Shown here piece by piece: positions 18,366 to 29,020 of a DNA stretch of 64,000 bases. Each line of letters opens with the position of its first letter. The stretch's first letter is position 1. Under the pieces are notes generated by a model. The model was not told the DNA's origin. It made no database searches and worked only from the letters and a program-made list of their open reading frames with translations. A program made the translations under genes and the position numbers. Origin of the DNA: Marilutibacter spongiae (GTDB taxonomy: Bacteria > Pseudomonadota > Gammaproteobacteria > Xanthomonadales > Xanthomonadaceae). The DNA is taken from NCBI RefSeq assembly GCF_014145325.1, contig NZ_JACHTF010000006.1, forward strand, positions 124,001 to 188,000, given 5' to 3'.

Positions 18366-19577
18366 TTATCGGCCGGCGCCGTCTTCCACCGCCTGCCAGG
18401 TGCGCAGCAGGTTGCCGCCCAGCAGCTTGCGGATGTCGGCATCGGAGTAGCCGCGCGCCTGCAGGCCGGCGACCAGGCGGGGATAGTCGGCCACGGTCTT
18501 CAGCCCGCTGGGCAGGTTGCCGCTTACGCCGTCGAAGTCCGAGCCGATGCCCAGGTGGTCGATGCCGACCAGGGCCACGCCGTGGTCGACCTGGTCGAGG
18601 ACGGCGTCGATCGGCACCGTGCGGTTGGGGTGCGAGGCCTTCCATTCGGCGTCGAACTCGGCCTCGGTCTGCAGCGGCTGGCCGGCCGCCGCACGCGCGG
18701 CATTGGCCTGTTCCCAGGCCTCGGCGGCGACGAAGTAGTCCTGCAGGTCCTGCGCGGAAGCCGGATCGACGAAGCCGTTGCCGAAGGCCAGCTGGACGAC
18801 GCCACCCTTCGCGGCGAGCTGCTTGGCCAGCGCGTCGCTGATGTTGCGCTCGAAGCCCGGGGTGAAGTGACGGAAGGCCGAGTGCGAGGCGATCACCGGC
18901 ACGGTGCTCAGCTCGATTGCCTGGGCGGCGGCGTCGTCGGAGAGGTGGGAGACGTCGACCATGATGCCGAGGCGGTTCATCTCGGCCACCGCCTGCCGGC
19001 CGAGCGGGCTGAGCCCGTTCCACTTCTTGTCGCGCTGGTAGGAGGAATCGGCCAGCGCGTTGTTGGCACTGTGGGCCAGGGTGATGTAGCGGATGCCGCG
19101 GTCGAAGAAGAAAGCGATGTTCGACAGGTCCTTGCCGATCGGCGCGCCGTTCTCCATGCCCAGCGGCAGCAGCACCTTGCCGCCCTTGCGCAGGCGCGCC
19201 ACGTCGCCGGGCGAGCGCAGCAGGGCGAATTTGTCGGGATGGCGCTGCACCAGCGCCTCGACCGCGTCGATCATCTGGTTGGCCACGCCCCACGCGGTAC
19301 CGGCCTCGTCCTGGCCGGCCGAGGTGTAGATCGACATGAAGGCCACGTCCAGGCCGCCGGCCCGGGCGCGCGGGTAGTCGAACTCGCGGTCGGGCGCCTC
19401 GCCGTCCAGGTCGGCCCACTTCGACATCAACTGCCCGGGGGCATCGATGTGGGTGTCGACGATGACCGCGTCGCGCGCCAGCTTCTCCGCGGCCGGCGTG
19501 GCCTCGGCCGCGGCGGCCGTCGAGATCGCCAGCCAGCCGATCGCCAGCCCCAGTGGAATGCTCAAGCCTGTACGCAT
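18366..19577 (-). CDS. Exported membrane dipeptidase, peptidase M19 family
   Basis: 403 residues from the ATG at 19577. A signal peptide (LSIPLGLAIGWLAISTAAAAEA) precedes the amidohydrolase-like metallo-barrel. VDTHIDAP holds the first metal ligands, VDVSHLSD and VIASHSAFRHF the later His ligands, and GIDHLGIGSDFDGV the catalytic Asp region, as in renal dipeptidase. It hydrolyses dipeptides in the periplasm or at the membrane. A 400-base gap separates it from the divergent thrS leader. Confidence 0.92.
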   Translation of the reverse strand: MRTGLSIPLGLAIGWLAISTAAAAEATPAAEKLARDAVIVDTHIDAPGQLMSKWADLDGEAPDREFDYPRARAGGLDVAFMSIYTSAGQDEAGTAWGVANQMIDAVEALVQRHPDKFALLRSPGDVARLRKGGKVLLPLGMENGAPIGKDLSNIAFFFDRGIRYITLAHSANNALADSSYQRDKKWNGLSPLGRQAVAEMNRLGIMVDVSHLSDDAAAQAIELSTVPVIASHSAFRHFTPGFERNISDALAKQLAAKGGVVQLAFGNGFVDPASAQDLQDYFVAAEAWEQANAARAAAGQPLQTEAEFDAEWKASHPNRTVPIDAVLDQVDHGVALVGIDHLGIGSDFDGVSGNLPSGLKTVADYPRLVAGLQARGYSDADIRKLLGGNLLRTWQAVEDGAGR

Positions 19578-19721
19578 GCGGGTCGTTCTCCAATGTGAAG
19601 GGATGCCGGGCCCCCGGCGGGACGTCCCCAATGTAGCGGTCCGCGCGCCCGGATGCAGGCCCGCCGCCGCACCCGGTCCCCGTGGACCGTCGGCGGGGCC
19701 AGCGCGATCGTGCCCGTTTGA

Positions 19722-19750
19722 TTGACTTGCGGCCCCCGGGCCACTAATTT
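19722..19750 (+). promoter_or_regulatory. Predicted promoter of the thrS operon
   Basis: TTGACT (19722-19727) and TAATTT (19745-19750) with a 17-base spacer. It would start a leader of about 225 bases ahead of thrS. Confidence 0.6.
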
Positions 19751-19808
19751 GACGGTCCCCACGAGCAGAACAGGTGGCCCGCGGCAACCCGCCGGCCGAG
19801 CGTGCGAC

Positions 19809-19835
19809 ATGAGCACTACCACTGCCCATCGCTGA
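19809..19835 (+). CDS. Threonine leader peptide (MSTTTAHR)
   Basis: An 8-residue ORF with three Thr codons in a row (ACT ACC ACT). It is placed 170 bases before thrS and 25 bases before a terminator hairpin, as in ribosome-mediated attenuation. When charged tRNA-Thr is scarce the ribosome would stall on the Thr codons. CGAGG downstream of the stop can pair with CCTCG in the terminator loop as a candidate antiterminator. The ribosome-binding site is weak, so function is inferred. Confidence 0.6.
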   Translation: MSTTTAHR

Positions 19836-19860
19836 ACCGCCCGAGGCCCCTGCACGCGCC

Positions 19861-19882
19861 GGCGCCCTCGTGGCGCTTTTTT
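19861..19882 (+). terminator. Attenuator terminator of thrS
   Basis: GGCGCC/GGCGCT-type short stem (GCGCC-CTCGT-GGCGC) followed by seven T. It lies between the Thr leader peptide and the thrS start, with no gene upstream in this transcript to terminate. Confidence 0.7.
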
Positions 19883-19911
19883 TGTGCCTGTTCTTTTCTG
19901 CCACCACATAT

Positions 19912-19975
19912 GTGATCCGTGATTCAGGCGCTTGATCGCGCTTGCCAATCACGAATATCCAATCACCAATAACGG
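19912..19975. repeat. GTGATTC-type inverted intergenic repeat before thrS
   Basis: The left arm GTGATCCGTGATTC faces a right arm with AATCACGAAT and AATCACCAATAACGG. The same words and the same AATAACGG/ATAACGG ending occur before pheT at 24471-24576. It is probably a dispersed element of the genome family. Confidence 0.5.
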
Positions 19976-19983
19976 TCTCCGTA

Positions 19984-21900
19984 ATGATCACCATCACGCT
20001 CCCCGACGGCAGCCGCCGCGAGTTCGTCAATCCCGTGTCCGTCATGGACGTCGCCCAGTCCATCGGACCGGGGCTGGCCAAGGCCACCATCGCCGGCGCG
20101 GTGGACGGCAAGCTGGTCGACGCCAGCGACGTCATCGACCACGACGCCGCGCTGCGCATCATCACCGCCAAGGACGAGGAGGGCGTGGAGATCATCCGCC
20201 ACTCCTGCGCCCACCTGGTCGGCCACGCCGTGAAGCAGCTGTACCCGGACGCCAAGATGGTGATCGGCCCGGTCATCGACGAAGGCTTCTATTACGACAT
20301 CTACAGCGAGCGCCCCTTCACGCCGGAGGACATGGCCGCCATCGAGCAGCGCATGAAGGAGCTGATCGACCAGGACTACGACGTCATCAAGAAGATGACC
20401 CCGCGCGAGGAGGTCATCCGCGTGTTCGGCGAGCGTGGCGAGGACTACAAGCTGCGCCTGGTCGAGGACATGCCCGACGAGACGCAGATGGGCCTGTACT
20501 ACCACCAGGAATACGTCGACATGTGCCGCGGCCCGCACGTGCCCAACACGCGCTTCCTGAAGGTGTTCAAGCTCACGCGCATCTCCGGTGCGTACTGGCG
20601 CGGCGACTCCAAGAACGAGCAGCTGCAACGCATCTACGGCACCGCCTGGGCCGACAAGAAGCAGCTCAATGCCTACATCCAGCGGATCGAGGAAGCCGAG
20701 AAGCGCGACCACCGCAAGATCGCGCGCCAGCAGGACCTGTTCCACCTGCAGGAAGAAGCCCCCGGCCTGATCTTCTGGCACCCGAAGGGCTGGTCGATCT
20801 GGCAGGTCGTCGAGCAGTACATGCGCCGGGTGTACCGCGACAGCGGTTACCAGGAGGTGCGTTGCCCGCAGATCCTGGACGTCTCCCTGTGGAAGAAGTC
20901 CGGCCACTGGGACAACTACCAGGAGAACATGTTCTTCACCGAGTCGGAGAAGCGCACCTACGCGCTCAAGCCGATGAACTGCCCCGGCCACGTCCAGGTG
21001 TTCAACCACGGCCTGCACAGCTACCGCGACCTGCCGATCCGCTACGGCGAGTTCGGCGCCTGCCACCGCAACGAGCCCTCCGGCGCGCTGCACGGCATCC
21101 TGCGCGTGCGCGGCTTTACCCAGGACGACGGCCACGTCTTCTGCACCGAGGGCCAGGTCGAGGCCGAGGTCACCGCGTTCCACGCCCAGGCGATGAAGGT
21201 CTATGCCGACTTCGGTTTCAGCGACATCCAGGTGAAGCTGGCCCTGCGGCCTGAATCGCGCCTGGGCGACGACGACACCTGGGACAAGGCCGAGGACGCC
21301 CTGCGCGCGGCCCTGCGCGCGGCCGGGGTGGACTGGGAGGAACTCCCGGGCGAGGGCGCGTTCTACGGCCCGAAGATCGAATACCACCTGCGCGACGCCA
21401 TCGGCCGGACCTGGCAGCTGGGCACCATGCAGGTCGATTTCATGATGCCGGGCCGGCTGGGGGCGGAATATGTCGACGAACACAGCCAGCGCCGCCACCC
21501 GGTCATGCTGCACCGGGCCATCGTCGGCTCGATGGAGCGTTTCATCGGCATCCTGATCGAGCACCACGCCGGCCAGTTCCCGGCCTGGCTGGCCCCGGTC
21601 CAGGCCGTCGTCATGAACATCACGGACGCCCAGGCAGACTATGTCGATGGCGTTCGGAAAACCCTTTCAAATCAAGGCTTCCGGGTCCAGTCCGATTTGC
21701 GGAACGAGAAGATCGGCTATAAGATTCGCGAGCACACGCTGCAACGGGTGCCTTATCAGCTGGTGGTCGGCGACCGCGAGCGCGAGAATGGCATGGTCGC
21801 AGTGCGGACGCGAGGAGGGGAGGACCTGGGCACGATGACCGTCGCCGAGTTCGCCTCACGTTTGCGCAGTGAGCAGGTCGGCGCCGAAGGCGAAGGCTGA
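19984..21900 (+). CDS. thrS: Threonine-tRNA ligase
   Basis: 638 residues (E. coli 642). N-terminal TGS domain ([11 protein letters not shown]), editing domain with [19 protein letters not shown] (about 74-92), class II core with the zinc site Cys in [10 protein letters not shown] and motif 2 [15 protein letters not shown], and an anticodon-binding C-terminus. The ATG at 19984 matches family N-termini. It charges tRNA-Thr and heads the operon with infC, rpmI, rplT, pheST and ihfA. Confidence 0.97.
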   Translation: MITITLPDGSRREFVNPVSVMDVAQSIGPGLAKATIAGAVDGKLVDASDVIDHDAALRIITAKDEEGVEIIRHSCAHLVGHAVKQLYPDAKMVIGPVIDEGFYYDIYSERPFTPEDMAAIEQRMKELIDQDYDVIKKMTPREEVIRVFGERGEDYKLRLVEDMPDETQMGLYYHQEYVDMCRGPHVPNTRFLKVFKLTRISGAYWRGDSKNEQLQRIYGTAWADKKQLNAYIQRIEEAEKRDHRKIARQQDLFHLQEEAPGLIFWHPKGWSIWQVVEQYMRRVYRDSGYQEVRCPQILDVSLWKKSGHWDNYQENMFFTESEKRTYALKPMNCPGHVQVFNHGLHSYRDLPIRYGEFGACHRNEPSGALHGILRVRGFTQDDGHVFCTEGQVEAEVTAFHAQAMKVYADFGFSDIQVKLALRPESRLGDDDTWDKAEDALRAALRAAGVDWEELPGEGAFYGPKIEYHLRDAIGRTWQLGTMQVDFMMPGRLGAEYVDEHSQRRHPVMLHRAIVGSMERFIGILIEHHAGQFPAWLAPVQAVVMNITDAQADYVDGVRKTLSNQGFRVQSDLRNEKIGYKIREHTLQRVPYQLVVGDRERENGMVAVRTRGGEDLGTMTVAEFASRLRSEQVGAEGEG

Positions 21901-21974
21901 CCCCGCAGTAGATTCACGGCACCGCCCCCGGCATGAACCCCGGGGCCGGCCCAACCCTCATTGGAGATCGCACA

Positions 21975-22499
21975 ATCAGTACCCCCGACAAACCGAACCG
22001 CAGAAACCATGAGATCCGCGTGCCCCGCGTGCGCGTGATCGGTAGCGATGGCGAAATGATCGGCGTGCTCACGCGCGACGAGGCCCTCGGCCGCGCCGAG
22101 GACGAAGGCATGGACCTCGTGGAGATCCAGCCCAACGCCGATCCGCCGGTCTGCCGCATCATGGACTTCGGCAAGTACAAGTTCGAGTTGCAGAAGAAGG
22201 CCAACGCGGCCAAGAAGAAGCAGAAGCAGGTCGAGATCAAGGAAGTCAAGTTCCGTCCCGTCACCGACGAGGGCGACTACCAGATCAAGCTGCGCAAGAT
22301 GCGCGGTTTCCTGGAGGAAGGCGACAAGATCAAGGTCAACATCCGCTTCCGTGGCCGCGAGATGAGCCATCAGGAGCTGGGACGCGAAATGGCGGCCCGG
22401 ATCGAGGCCGACCTGGGCGAGGACATCGTCATCGAGTCGCGCCCGCGTCTGGAAGGCCGCCAGATGGTGATGATGATCGCGCCCAAGAAGAAGCAGTAG
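21975..22499 (+). CDS. infC: Translation initiation factor IF-3 with a rare AUC start
   Basis: 174 residues if translation starts at ATC 21975, giving [19 protein letters not shown]. This is where xanthomonad IF-3 proteins begin, and TTGGAGA lies 8 bases upstream. An ATG-initiated frame at 21933 would add 14 unlikely residues and has no ribosome site. IF-3 keeps 30S subunits free and rejects non-AUG starts, so a non-AUG start gives autoregulation, as with AUU in E. coli. N-domain, lysine-rich linker and C-domain ([18 protein letters not shown]) are complete. Confidence 0.9.
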   Translation: MSTPDKPNRRNHEIRVPRVRVIGSDGEMIGVLTRDEALGRAEDEGMDLVEIQPNADPPVCRIMDFGKYKFELQKKANAAKKKQKQVEIKEVKFRPVTDEGDYQIKLRKMRGFLEEGDKIKVNIRFRGREMSHQELGREMAARIEADLGEDIVIESRPRLEGRQMVMMIAPKKKQ

Positions 22500-22769
22500 C
22501 CCGGCCGGCGCCTGGCTGAACCGCCTGGCGCCGCCAAAGCCACTGATTCGCAAGGAAAACATTGCAAGCCCGGCGAGCACCCGTCATACTAGGCGGCCCG
22601 GTTCGCCGGGTTTGTTGTTTCCGGTGGTTCCGTGCCGCCGGGTGACGACGTTCAGGACCTGTCGCTGATTCGTTTTGGATCAATGACTTACAAGCCGGCA
22701 AGGGCAGGACGGAAAGCGTGGCGCAGCCACCGCCCAGGCCAGTGACAAACATTCCGAAAGGACCCCGTT
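22500..22769 (+). promoter_or_regulatory. infC-rpmI intergenic leader with predicted promoter and hairpins
   Basis: 270 bases without a gene. TTGCAA (22562-22567) and CATACT (22585-22590) with a 17-base spacer form a candidate internal promoter for rpmI-rplT. A tetraloop hairpin CCCGG-TTCG-CCGGG at 22597-22610 is followed by TTTGTTGTTT. Another stem, GGCGCC.../GGCGCC, lies near 22506-22533. The long leader could hold an L20 autoregulatory site, as in other bacteria, but I see no decisive sequence. Confidence 0.45.
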
Positions 22770-22967
22770 ATGCCCAAGATCAAGACCCACCGGGGCGCGG
22801 CCAAGCGTTTTCGCAAGACCGCTTCCGGCAAGTACAAGGCTGGCCACGCCAACCGTAGCCACATCCTCACCAAGAAGGCGACCAAGCGGAAGCGCAACCT
22901 CCGGCAGACGAACCACGTTCGTGCCGAGGACGCAGGCCGTCTGGACCGCATGCTGCCGTATCTCTGA
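22770..22967 (+). CDS. rpmI: 50S ribosomal protein L35
   Basis: 65 basic residues, [20 protein letters not shown] at the N-terminus, the usual length of L35. Preceded by AAAGGA. It is a large-subunit protein encoded with L20 in the thrS-ihfA operon. Confidence 0.98.
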   Translation: MPKIKTHRGAAKRFRKTASGKYKAGHANRSHILTKKATKRKRNLRQTNHVRAEDAGRLDRMLPYL

Positions 22968-22980
22968 GGAGGACTGAAAA

Positions 22981-23340
22981 ATGGCACGAGTCAAGCGTGG
23001 CGTCACTGCACGACGCCGTCACAAGAAGATCCTCAAGCAGGCCAAGGGCTACTACCACGCGCGCCGCAAGGTGTTCCGCGTTGCCAAGCAGGCCGTCACC
23101 AAGGCCCTGCAGTACGCCTACATCGGCCGCAAGCAGAAGAAGCGCAACTTCCGCTCGCTGTGGATCACCCGCATCAATGCCGCGGCCCGCATCAACGGCC
23201 TGAGCTACAGCCGCTTCATGAACGGCCTGTCCAAGGCCGGCATCACCCTCGACCGCAAGGTGCTGGCGGACATCGCCGTGCACGACGCGGCGGGTTTTGC
23301 CGCGCTGGCCGAGAAGGCGAAGGGCGCGCTCGCAGCGTAA
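22981..23340 (+). CDS. rplT: 50S ribosomal protein L20
   Basis: 119 residues, starting [20 protein letters not shown] and containing [17 protein letters not shown]20 is an early assembly protein of the large subunit and, in several bacteria, represses its own operon. It starts 13 bases after rpmI with GAGGA as the ribosome site. Confidence 0.98.
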   Translation: MARVKRGVTARRRHKKILKQAKGYYHARRKVFRVAKQAVTKALQYAYIGRKQKKRNFRSLWITRINAAARINGLSYSRFMNGLSKAGITLDRKVLADIAVHDAAGFAALAEKAKGALAA

Positions 23341-23387
23341 TTGTCACCGAAGGGCGCCCGCGCACCGCGCGGCCGCCCGGCCGGACA

Positions 23388-23453
23388 ATGCAGTACACGC
23401 ATGGGGAAGGGCGCAAGTCCTTCCCCATGTTCGTTTTTGGCGCGGGTGGATAG
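23388..23453 (+). CDS. Possible Phe-containing leader ORF before pheS
   Basis: A 21-residue ORF ends directly before the pheS ATG, at the position of the pheM leader in E. coli. It contains three Phe codons in six (SFPMFVF). Unlike pheM, the Phe codons lie in the 3' arm and tail of the terminator itself, and the ribosome site is weak. Either it is a variant attenuator or a chance frame over the terminator. Confidence 0.35.
   Translation: MQYTHGEGRKSFPMFVFGAGG
23400..23438 (+). terminator. Terminator/attenuator between rplT and pheS
   Basis: CATGGGGAAGG pairs with CCTTCCCCATG around GCGCAAGT, followed by TTCGTTTTT. It would uncouple ribosomal-protein and pheST expression. Confidence 0.8.
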
Positions 23454-24464
<1,011 letters not shown>

Positions 24465-24470
24465 CGGCCG

Positions 24471-24576
24471 TGATGGGTGATGGGTGATTGGTGATTCGTG
24501 GTTTCACGAGTTGAATGCCAGTCCGCGTCTCCCCGTTGCGCCCCTCGAATCACTCATCGCGAATCACGCATAACGG
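24471..24576. repeat. GTGATTC-type inverted intergenic repeat before pheT
   Basis: The left part repeats GGGTGAT / GGTGATTCGTG in tandem. The right part CGAATCACTCATCGCGAATCACG is its rough inverse and ends in ATAACGG. It resembles the element before thrS and fills the pheS-pheT gap. Confidence 0.5.
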
Positions 24577-24585
24577 CTTCGATAC

Positions 24586-26973
24586 ATGAAATTCAGCGAG
24601 AACTGGCTGCGCCAGCACGTTCCCACCTCCGCCGACCACGACAGGCTGGTGGCCACCCTGACCGCGATCGGCCTGGAGGTCGAGGACGTGGCGTCGATGG
24701 GCGATTCGCTCGACGGCGTGGTGGTGGCCTGCATCGTCAGCGCCGAGAAGCATCCCGAGGCCGATCGCCTGCAGGTCTGCCAGGTCGACACCGGGGACGG
24801 TCGGGTGCAGATCGTGTGCGGCGCGCCGAATGCGCGGCCCGGCCTGAAGGCGCCGCTGGCGAAGGTCGGCGCGGTGCTGCCCGGCGGCATGGCGATCAAG
24901 CCGGCCCGGCTGCGTGGGGTGGAGTCGATGGGCATGCTGTGCTCGGCCAAGGAGCTGGGTACCGACGTCGATGCCTCCGGCCTGCTCGAGCTGCCGGCCG
25001 ACGCGCGGGTCGGCCAGCCGATCGCCGAGTGCCTGGGCCTGCCCGACGCCAGCATCGAGATCAAGCTGACCCCCAACCGCGCCGACTGCTTCAGCGTGCG
25101 CGGGATCGCCTACGACGTCGCCGCCGCCCTCGGCGGCCAGGTCGAACCGCTCGAGGCCGCGCCGGTGCCGGCGGCCAGCGCGATCGCGCCCCAGGTGCGC
25201 CTGGAGGCCGGCGAGAAGGTGCCGCGCTTCGTCGGGCGTGCGATCGACGACGTCGACGCCGGCGTCGACACGCCGCTGTGGATGGCCGAGCGCCTGCGTC
25301 GCAGCGGCGTGCGGCCGATCAGCTTCCTGGTCGATGTCACCCAGTACGTGATGCTGGAGCTGGGCCAGCCGATGCATGCCTTCGACCGCGACCGCCTGGT
25401 CGAGCCGGTCGTGGTCCGCCATGCGAACGCGGGCGAAGCGCTCAAGCTGCTCGATGGGCGCACGGTGGACCTGGACGGCGACTTCCTGGTGGTCGCCGAC
25501 AGCCAGGGCGGCGAGGGCGCCCGCGCAGTTGCCCTGGGCGGCATCATGGGCGGCCACGACACCCGCGTCACCGACACCACGCGCCGGGTCTTCCTGGAAG
25601 CCGCGCACTGGGTGCCCTCGGCCATCATCGGCCGCAGCCGGCGCCTGGGCCTGCACACCGACGCCGGCCACCGCTTCGAGCGCGGCGTCGACCCCGAGCT
25701 GCCGCGGATCGCGGTGGAGTACGCCACCCGCCTGATCCTGGACATCGCCGGCGGCGCGCCCGGCCCGGTGGTCGAGGTGGCGCGCGAGGGCGACATCGCC
25801 CGGCCCGGGGCCATCGTCCTGCGCCGCGAGCGCCTGGCCCGCGTGCTCGGCGTGCGCGTGCCCGACGACGAGGTCGAGCGCATCCTGCGCGCGCTCGGCC
25901 TGGCGGTGGACACGGTCGACACCGGTTGGCGCGTGGTCGCGCCGACCCGGCGCTTCGACATCGCCATCGAGGAAGACCTGATCGAGGAGGTCGTCCGCAT
26001 CCACGGCTACGACGCCGTGCCGACGACGCTGCCCGCTGGCGCGTCGCGCCTGGCGGCACCGGGCGAGGGCCGTGTGGACCTGCCCACGCTGCGCCGCCAC
26101 CTGGTCTCCCGCGACGCGCTGGAGGCGATCAACTACGCCTTCGTCGACCGCGAGCTGCTCGAGGCCTGGTCGATGGACGCGGGCGCCGTGCCTCTGGCCA
26201 ATCCGCTGAGCGCCGAACTGGGCGTGATGCGCACCGCGCTGGTCCCCGGCCTGGTCGCCGCGCTGGGGCGCAATGCCGCGCGCCAGCAGTCGCGCGTGCG
26301 CCTGTTCGAGGTCGGCAACGTGTTCGCCGCCAACCCGGCGGGCGGTGCCCGCGAGACCCTGCGCGTGGCGGCCGCCGTATGCGGCAGCGCCGGCGCCGAG
26401 CAGTGGGGCCAGCCGGAGCGGCCGGTCGGCTTCCACGACCTCAAGGGCGACCTGGAGAGCCTGGCGGCATTGGCGGGCGCGCGCCTGTCCTTCGTCGCCG
26501 CTCAGCCGGCCTGGGCCCATCCGGGCCGTTGCGCGGACGTCCTGCGCGACGGCGTGCGGATCGGTTGGCTGGGCGAGCTGCACCCCCGCCTGCGCGAACT
26601 CCTCGAGCTGGACGTGCCGGTAGTGGCCTTCGAGATCGACCTCGTGCCCTTGGCTGAACGGGCGATCCCGCGCGCCGGGCGCATCTCCAAGTATCCGTCC
26701 GTCCGCCGGGACCTTGCGTTCGTCGTCGCCGAAGGCCTGGCATGGGCGACGGTTTCGGCCTGCGTGGAAGCCGCCGCGGGCCCGGTGCTGCGGGATCTGG
26801 TGCTGTTCGACCAGTACCAGGGCAAGGGGGTGGAATCAGGATTCAAGAGTCTCGCTATGGGCTTGATTCTGCAGGATGAATCCCGCACTCTCACAGACCG
26901 TGACGTGGACGGGATCGTGGCCGCAGTGACGGCTTCGCTCCAGCGCGAGCACGGCGCGGTCATCCGCGGCTGA
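24586..26973 (+). CDS. pheT: Phenylalanine-tRNA ligase beta subunit
   Basis: 795 residues, normal length. N-terminal [11 protein letters not shown], an EMAP-like tRNA-binding domain (about 40-150), the B3/B4 editing and B5 domains ([20 protein letters not shown]), a catalytic-like core, and the C-terminal FDX-ACB anticodon domain ([13 protein letters not shown]). It partners PheS. The long reading frame on the same strand at 24498-26657 is a shadow. Confidence 0.97.
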   Translation: MKFSENWLRQHVPTSADHDRLVATLTAIGLEVEDVASMGDSLDGVVVACIVSAEKHPEADRLQVCQVDTGDGRVQIVCGAPNARPGLKAPLAKVGAVLPGGMAIKPARLRGVESMGMLCSAKELGTDVDASGLLELPADARVGQPIAECLGLPDASIEIKLTPNRADCFSVRGIAYDVAAALGGQVEPLEAAPVPAASAIAPQVRLEAGEKVPRFVGRAIDDVDAGVDTPLWMAERLRRSGVRPISFLVDVTQYVMLELGQPMHAFDRDRLVEPVVVRHANAGEALKLLDGRTVDLDGDFLVVADSQGGEGARAVALGGIMGGHDTRVTDTTRRVFLEAAHWVPSAIIGRSRRLGLHTDAGHRFERGVDPELPRIAVEYATRLILDIAGGAPGPVVEVAREGDIARPGAIVLRRERLARVLGVRVPDDEVERILRALGLAVDTVDTGWRVVAPTRRFDIAIEEDLIEEVVRIHGYDAVPTTLPAGASRLAAPGEGRVDLPTLRRHLVSRDALEAINYAFVDRELLEAWSMDAGAVPLANPLSAELGVMRTALVPGLVAALGRNAARQQSRVRLFEVGNVFAANPAGGARETLRVAAAVCGSAGAEQWGQPERPVGFHDLKGDLESLAALAGARLSFVAAQPAWAHPGRCADVLRDGVRIGWLGELHPRLRELLELDVPVVAFEIDLVPLAERAIPRAGRISKYPSVRRDLAFVVAEGLAWATVSACVEAAAGPVLRDLVLFDQYQGKGVESGFKSLAMGLILQDESRTLTDRDVDGIVAAVTASLQREHGAVIRG

Positions 26974-26993
26974 GGCTGAGGCAGGGGATAGAA

Positions 26994-27293
26994 ATGGCAT
27001 TGACCAAGGCGGAAATGGCCGAGCGACTGTTCGACGAGGTCGGCCTCAACAAGCGCGAGGCGAAGGAGTTCGTCGATGCATTCTTCGACGCGCTGCGCGA
27101 AGCGCTCGAGCAGGGACGCCAGGTGAAGCTGTCGGGTTTCGGGAATTTCGACCTGCGCCGCAAGAACCAGCGGCCGGGACGCAACCCCAAGACCGGCGAG
27201 GAAATTCCGATTTCGGCCCGCACGGTGGTGACCTTCCGTCCGGGCCAGAAGCTCAAGGAGCGTGTGGAGGCCTATGCTGGATCCGGGCAGTAA
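26994..27293 (+). CDS. ihfA: Integration host factor subunit alpha
   Basis: 99 residues, the family length. [23 protein letters not shown] at the N-terminus, with the DNA-inserting beta-arm [20 protein letters not shown] including its Pro. It bends DNA as a heterodimer with IhfB and is needed for many recombination reactions, including integration of lambda-type phages such as the prophage next door. Confidence 0.97.
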   Translation: MALTKAEMAERLFDEVGLNKREAKEFVDAFFDALREALEQGRQVKLSGFGNFDLRRKNQRPGRNPKTGEEIPISARTVVTFRPGQKLKERVEAYAGSGQ

Positions 27294-27630
27294 TCGCGAG
27301 CTACCGCCGATCCCGGCGAAGCGCTACTTCACCATCGGTGAGGTCAGTGAGCTGTGCGACGTGAAGCCGCACGTGCTGCGTTACTGGGAGACCGAGTTCC
27401 CGAGCCTCAACCCCGTCAAGCGCCGCGGCAACCGTCGCTACTACCAGCGCCACGAGGTGCTGATGGTCCGCCAGATCCGCGCGCTGCTCTACGAGCAGGG
27501 CTACACCATCGGCGGCGCCCGGCTGCGGCTGGAAGGGGACTCGGCGAAGGAAGAGTCCGCCCTGAGCGGCCAGATCATCAAGCAGGTGCGGATGGAACTG
27601 GAGGAAATCCTCCAGCTGCTGCGCCGCTGA
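27274..27630 (+). CDS. MerR-family transcriptional regulator
   Basis: 118 residues from the ATG at 27274, overlapping the ihfA end. The N-terminal winged HTH ([24 protein letters not shown]) and [14 protein letters not shown] match the MerR-like protein conserved after ihfA in many Gammaproteobacteria. There is no long effector domain and no metal-binding Cys. The target is unknown. Confidence 0.88.
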   Translation: MLDPGSNRELPPIPAKRYFTIGEVSELCDVKPHVLRYWETEFPSLNPVKRRGNRRYYQRHEVLMVRQIRALLYEQGYTIGGARLRLEGDSAKEESALSGQIIKQVRMELEEILQLLRR

Positions 27631-27756
27631 CGCCACGCCGGCCGCGCCGGCACGCAAAAAAACATCGAAGGGATCGTTCCGGGCATGGCCGGAAGTCCCG
27701 ACACTGGTTATACTTGCCGCCCGCTCGACCCAAGCGTCGGCGGCCGAAGCAGCATT

Positions 27757-27833
27757 CGGGGTGTAGCGCAGCCTGGTAGCGCACCTGTCTGGGGGACAGG
27801 TGGTCGTCGGTTCGAATCCGGCCACCCCGACCA
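27757..27833 (+). tRNA. tRNA-Pro (anticodon GGG), prophage attachment locus
   Basis: 77 bases with encoded CCA. Acceptor CGGGGTG/CACCCCG and anticodon arm CCTGTCTGGGGGACAGG are paired. TATACT at 27709-27714 is a likely -10. The prophage integrase gene starts less than 100 bases downstream, so the tRNA 3' end is the probable attB/attL. Confidence 0.96.
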
Positions 27834-27890
27834 ATTTCCCCTTCGTGTTCAATAGGTTGAAGCGCCGCGCAACGCGGCCGAAATCGCCTT

Positions 27891-27923
27891 CACCCTATTC
27901 CCACCCTATTCCCACCCTATCCG
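27891..27923 (-). repeat. Three tandem 11-bp repeats, candidate arm-type integrase sites
   Basis: CACCCTATTCC, CACCCTATTCC and CACCCTATCCG follow one another without a gap. The third covers the integrase stop codon. The position between attL and int is where lambda-type integrases bind arm sites. Confidence 0.6.
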
Positions 27924-29014
27924 GGCCGCTTGATGCCGGTGGTCACGTCCTGCCAGGGCGGCTCGTGCCCCTCAAGGTAGTGCTCCGTCATGGACGCGCT
28001 GGCGTGTCCCATGAGCGCCTGCACCTGCGCGACTGACCAGCCGGCTTCCTGCAGCAGCGCGCCGCCCAGGCTGCGGATCTCGTGGAAGGTCGGCGGGTTG
28101 TCGCCGCCCACCTCGGCCGCGTCCCGCGCCTTCGCGAATGCACGCGACAGCTGCTCGGGCAGTACCTGGGTGGCGTGCTCGCGGCCCTTGGCGCGCAGCC
28201 CCATGGGCCTGGCCTTCTCCGGCAGTCGGTGCACGATGAAGGGTGACACGACGTCGTCGCGCGCCTGCGCCAACACGCCTAGCGCCTCGTCGCTGAGGGC
28301 GATGCGCAAGCGCACGCGTGTCGAGCCCTCCGTCTTCGCCGGCACCACGTGGAGCATGCCGTCACGCACGTCTGCGAAGCGAAGCGACACCACGTCCTCG
28401 CGCCGCAGCAGGGTGAGCAGCGACAGGTCCATGGCCACCTGGAGCCACCGCGGCGCCTGCTGGCTGATGGCGGCATAGTCGGCCGCGGTCAGGCGCTCGC
28501 GCTTGCGCTGGTGGCCGAACTTGCGGGTCTGCATCGCGGGGTTCGAATCGATCCAGCCCTCTTCGACGGCGCAGGCGAGAATCCAGCCCAGCACCAGCCG
28601 AATCACCTGCCGGCTTCTTGTCGACTCGGTCTCGCCGCGGATGAACTCGGCGCAGTCCTTCACGCCCAGGGACTCGAGGTCGCGATCGCCGAGGCCGCGC
28701 TCAATGCGCTTGATGGTGATCTCGTACTCCGCGGCGGTCTTCGGCGCCCAGCGGCGGCCCGGGATGTCGTCCCGGCGGAACACCTCGATCGCGTCGCGCA
28801 CCACCTTGCCGGCGCCGACCACGCGCGCGACGAGGTCGTCCGGCGCCGTCAGCAGTGCGTTCGCCTTCTTCGCCGCAGCGAACGCGCGGGCCTTGTCGCG
28901 GCCCAGCCACGTCTCCCGCTTCGTCACCGGGTTCCGATACTTGAACCCGTCGCGGTTCGGGTAGAGGTTCGGCGGCCAGCCAATGCGGCGCCTCGAGCGG
29001 GCACGTCCCATCAT
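27917..29014 (-). CDS. int: Prophage tyrosine integrase
   Basis: 365 residues. An Arg-rich N-terminus and arm-binding region precede a core-binding domain (about 90-190) and the catalytic domain. LTLLRREDVVSLRF carries the first Arg, a Lys-containing VPAKTEG follows, and FHEIRSLGGALLQEAG, LMGHASASMTEHYLEG give the HxxR and nucleophile Tyr. It mediates integration at tRNA-Pro. An equally good start is the second Met. Confidence 0.93.
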   Translation of the reverse strand: MMGRARSRRRIGWPPNLYPNRDGFKYRNPVTKRETWLGRDKARAFAAAKKANALLTAPDDLVARVVGAGKVVRDAIEVFRRDDIPGRRWAPKTAAEYEITIKRIERGLGDRDLESLGVKDCAEFIRGETESTRSRQVIRLVLGWILACAVEEGWIDSNPAMQTRKFGHQRKRERLTAADYAAISQQAPRWLQVAMDLSLLTLLRREDVVSLRFADVRDGMLHVVPAKTEGSTRVRLRIALSDEALGVLAQARDDVVSPFIVHRLPEKARPMGLRAKGREHATQVLPEQLSRAFAKARDAAEVGGDNPPTFHEIRSLGGALLQEAGWSVAQVQALMGHASASMTEHYLEGHEPPWQDVTTGIKRPG

Positions 29015-29020
29015 CGGAGG

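Noticed and set aside
21933-21974. ATG at 21933 as infC start
   Set aside because: No ribosome site, and the added residues do not fit the family; ATC 21975 has a good Shine-Dalgarno.
24498-26657. 719-residue frame overlapping pheT, and the 677-residue frame opposite it
   Set aside because: Low-complexity Arg/Gly/Ala composition with no motif; pheT is complete in another frame.
27891-27923. Short tandem repeats as a CRISPR array
   Set aside because: Units of 11 bases directly adjoin without spacers and no cas gene is present.
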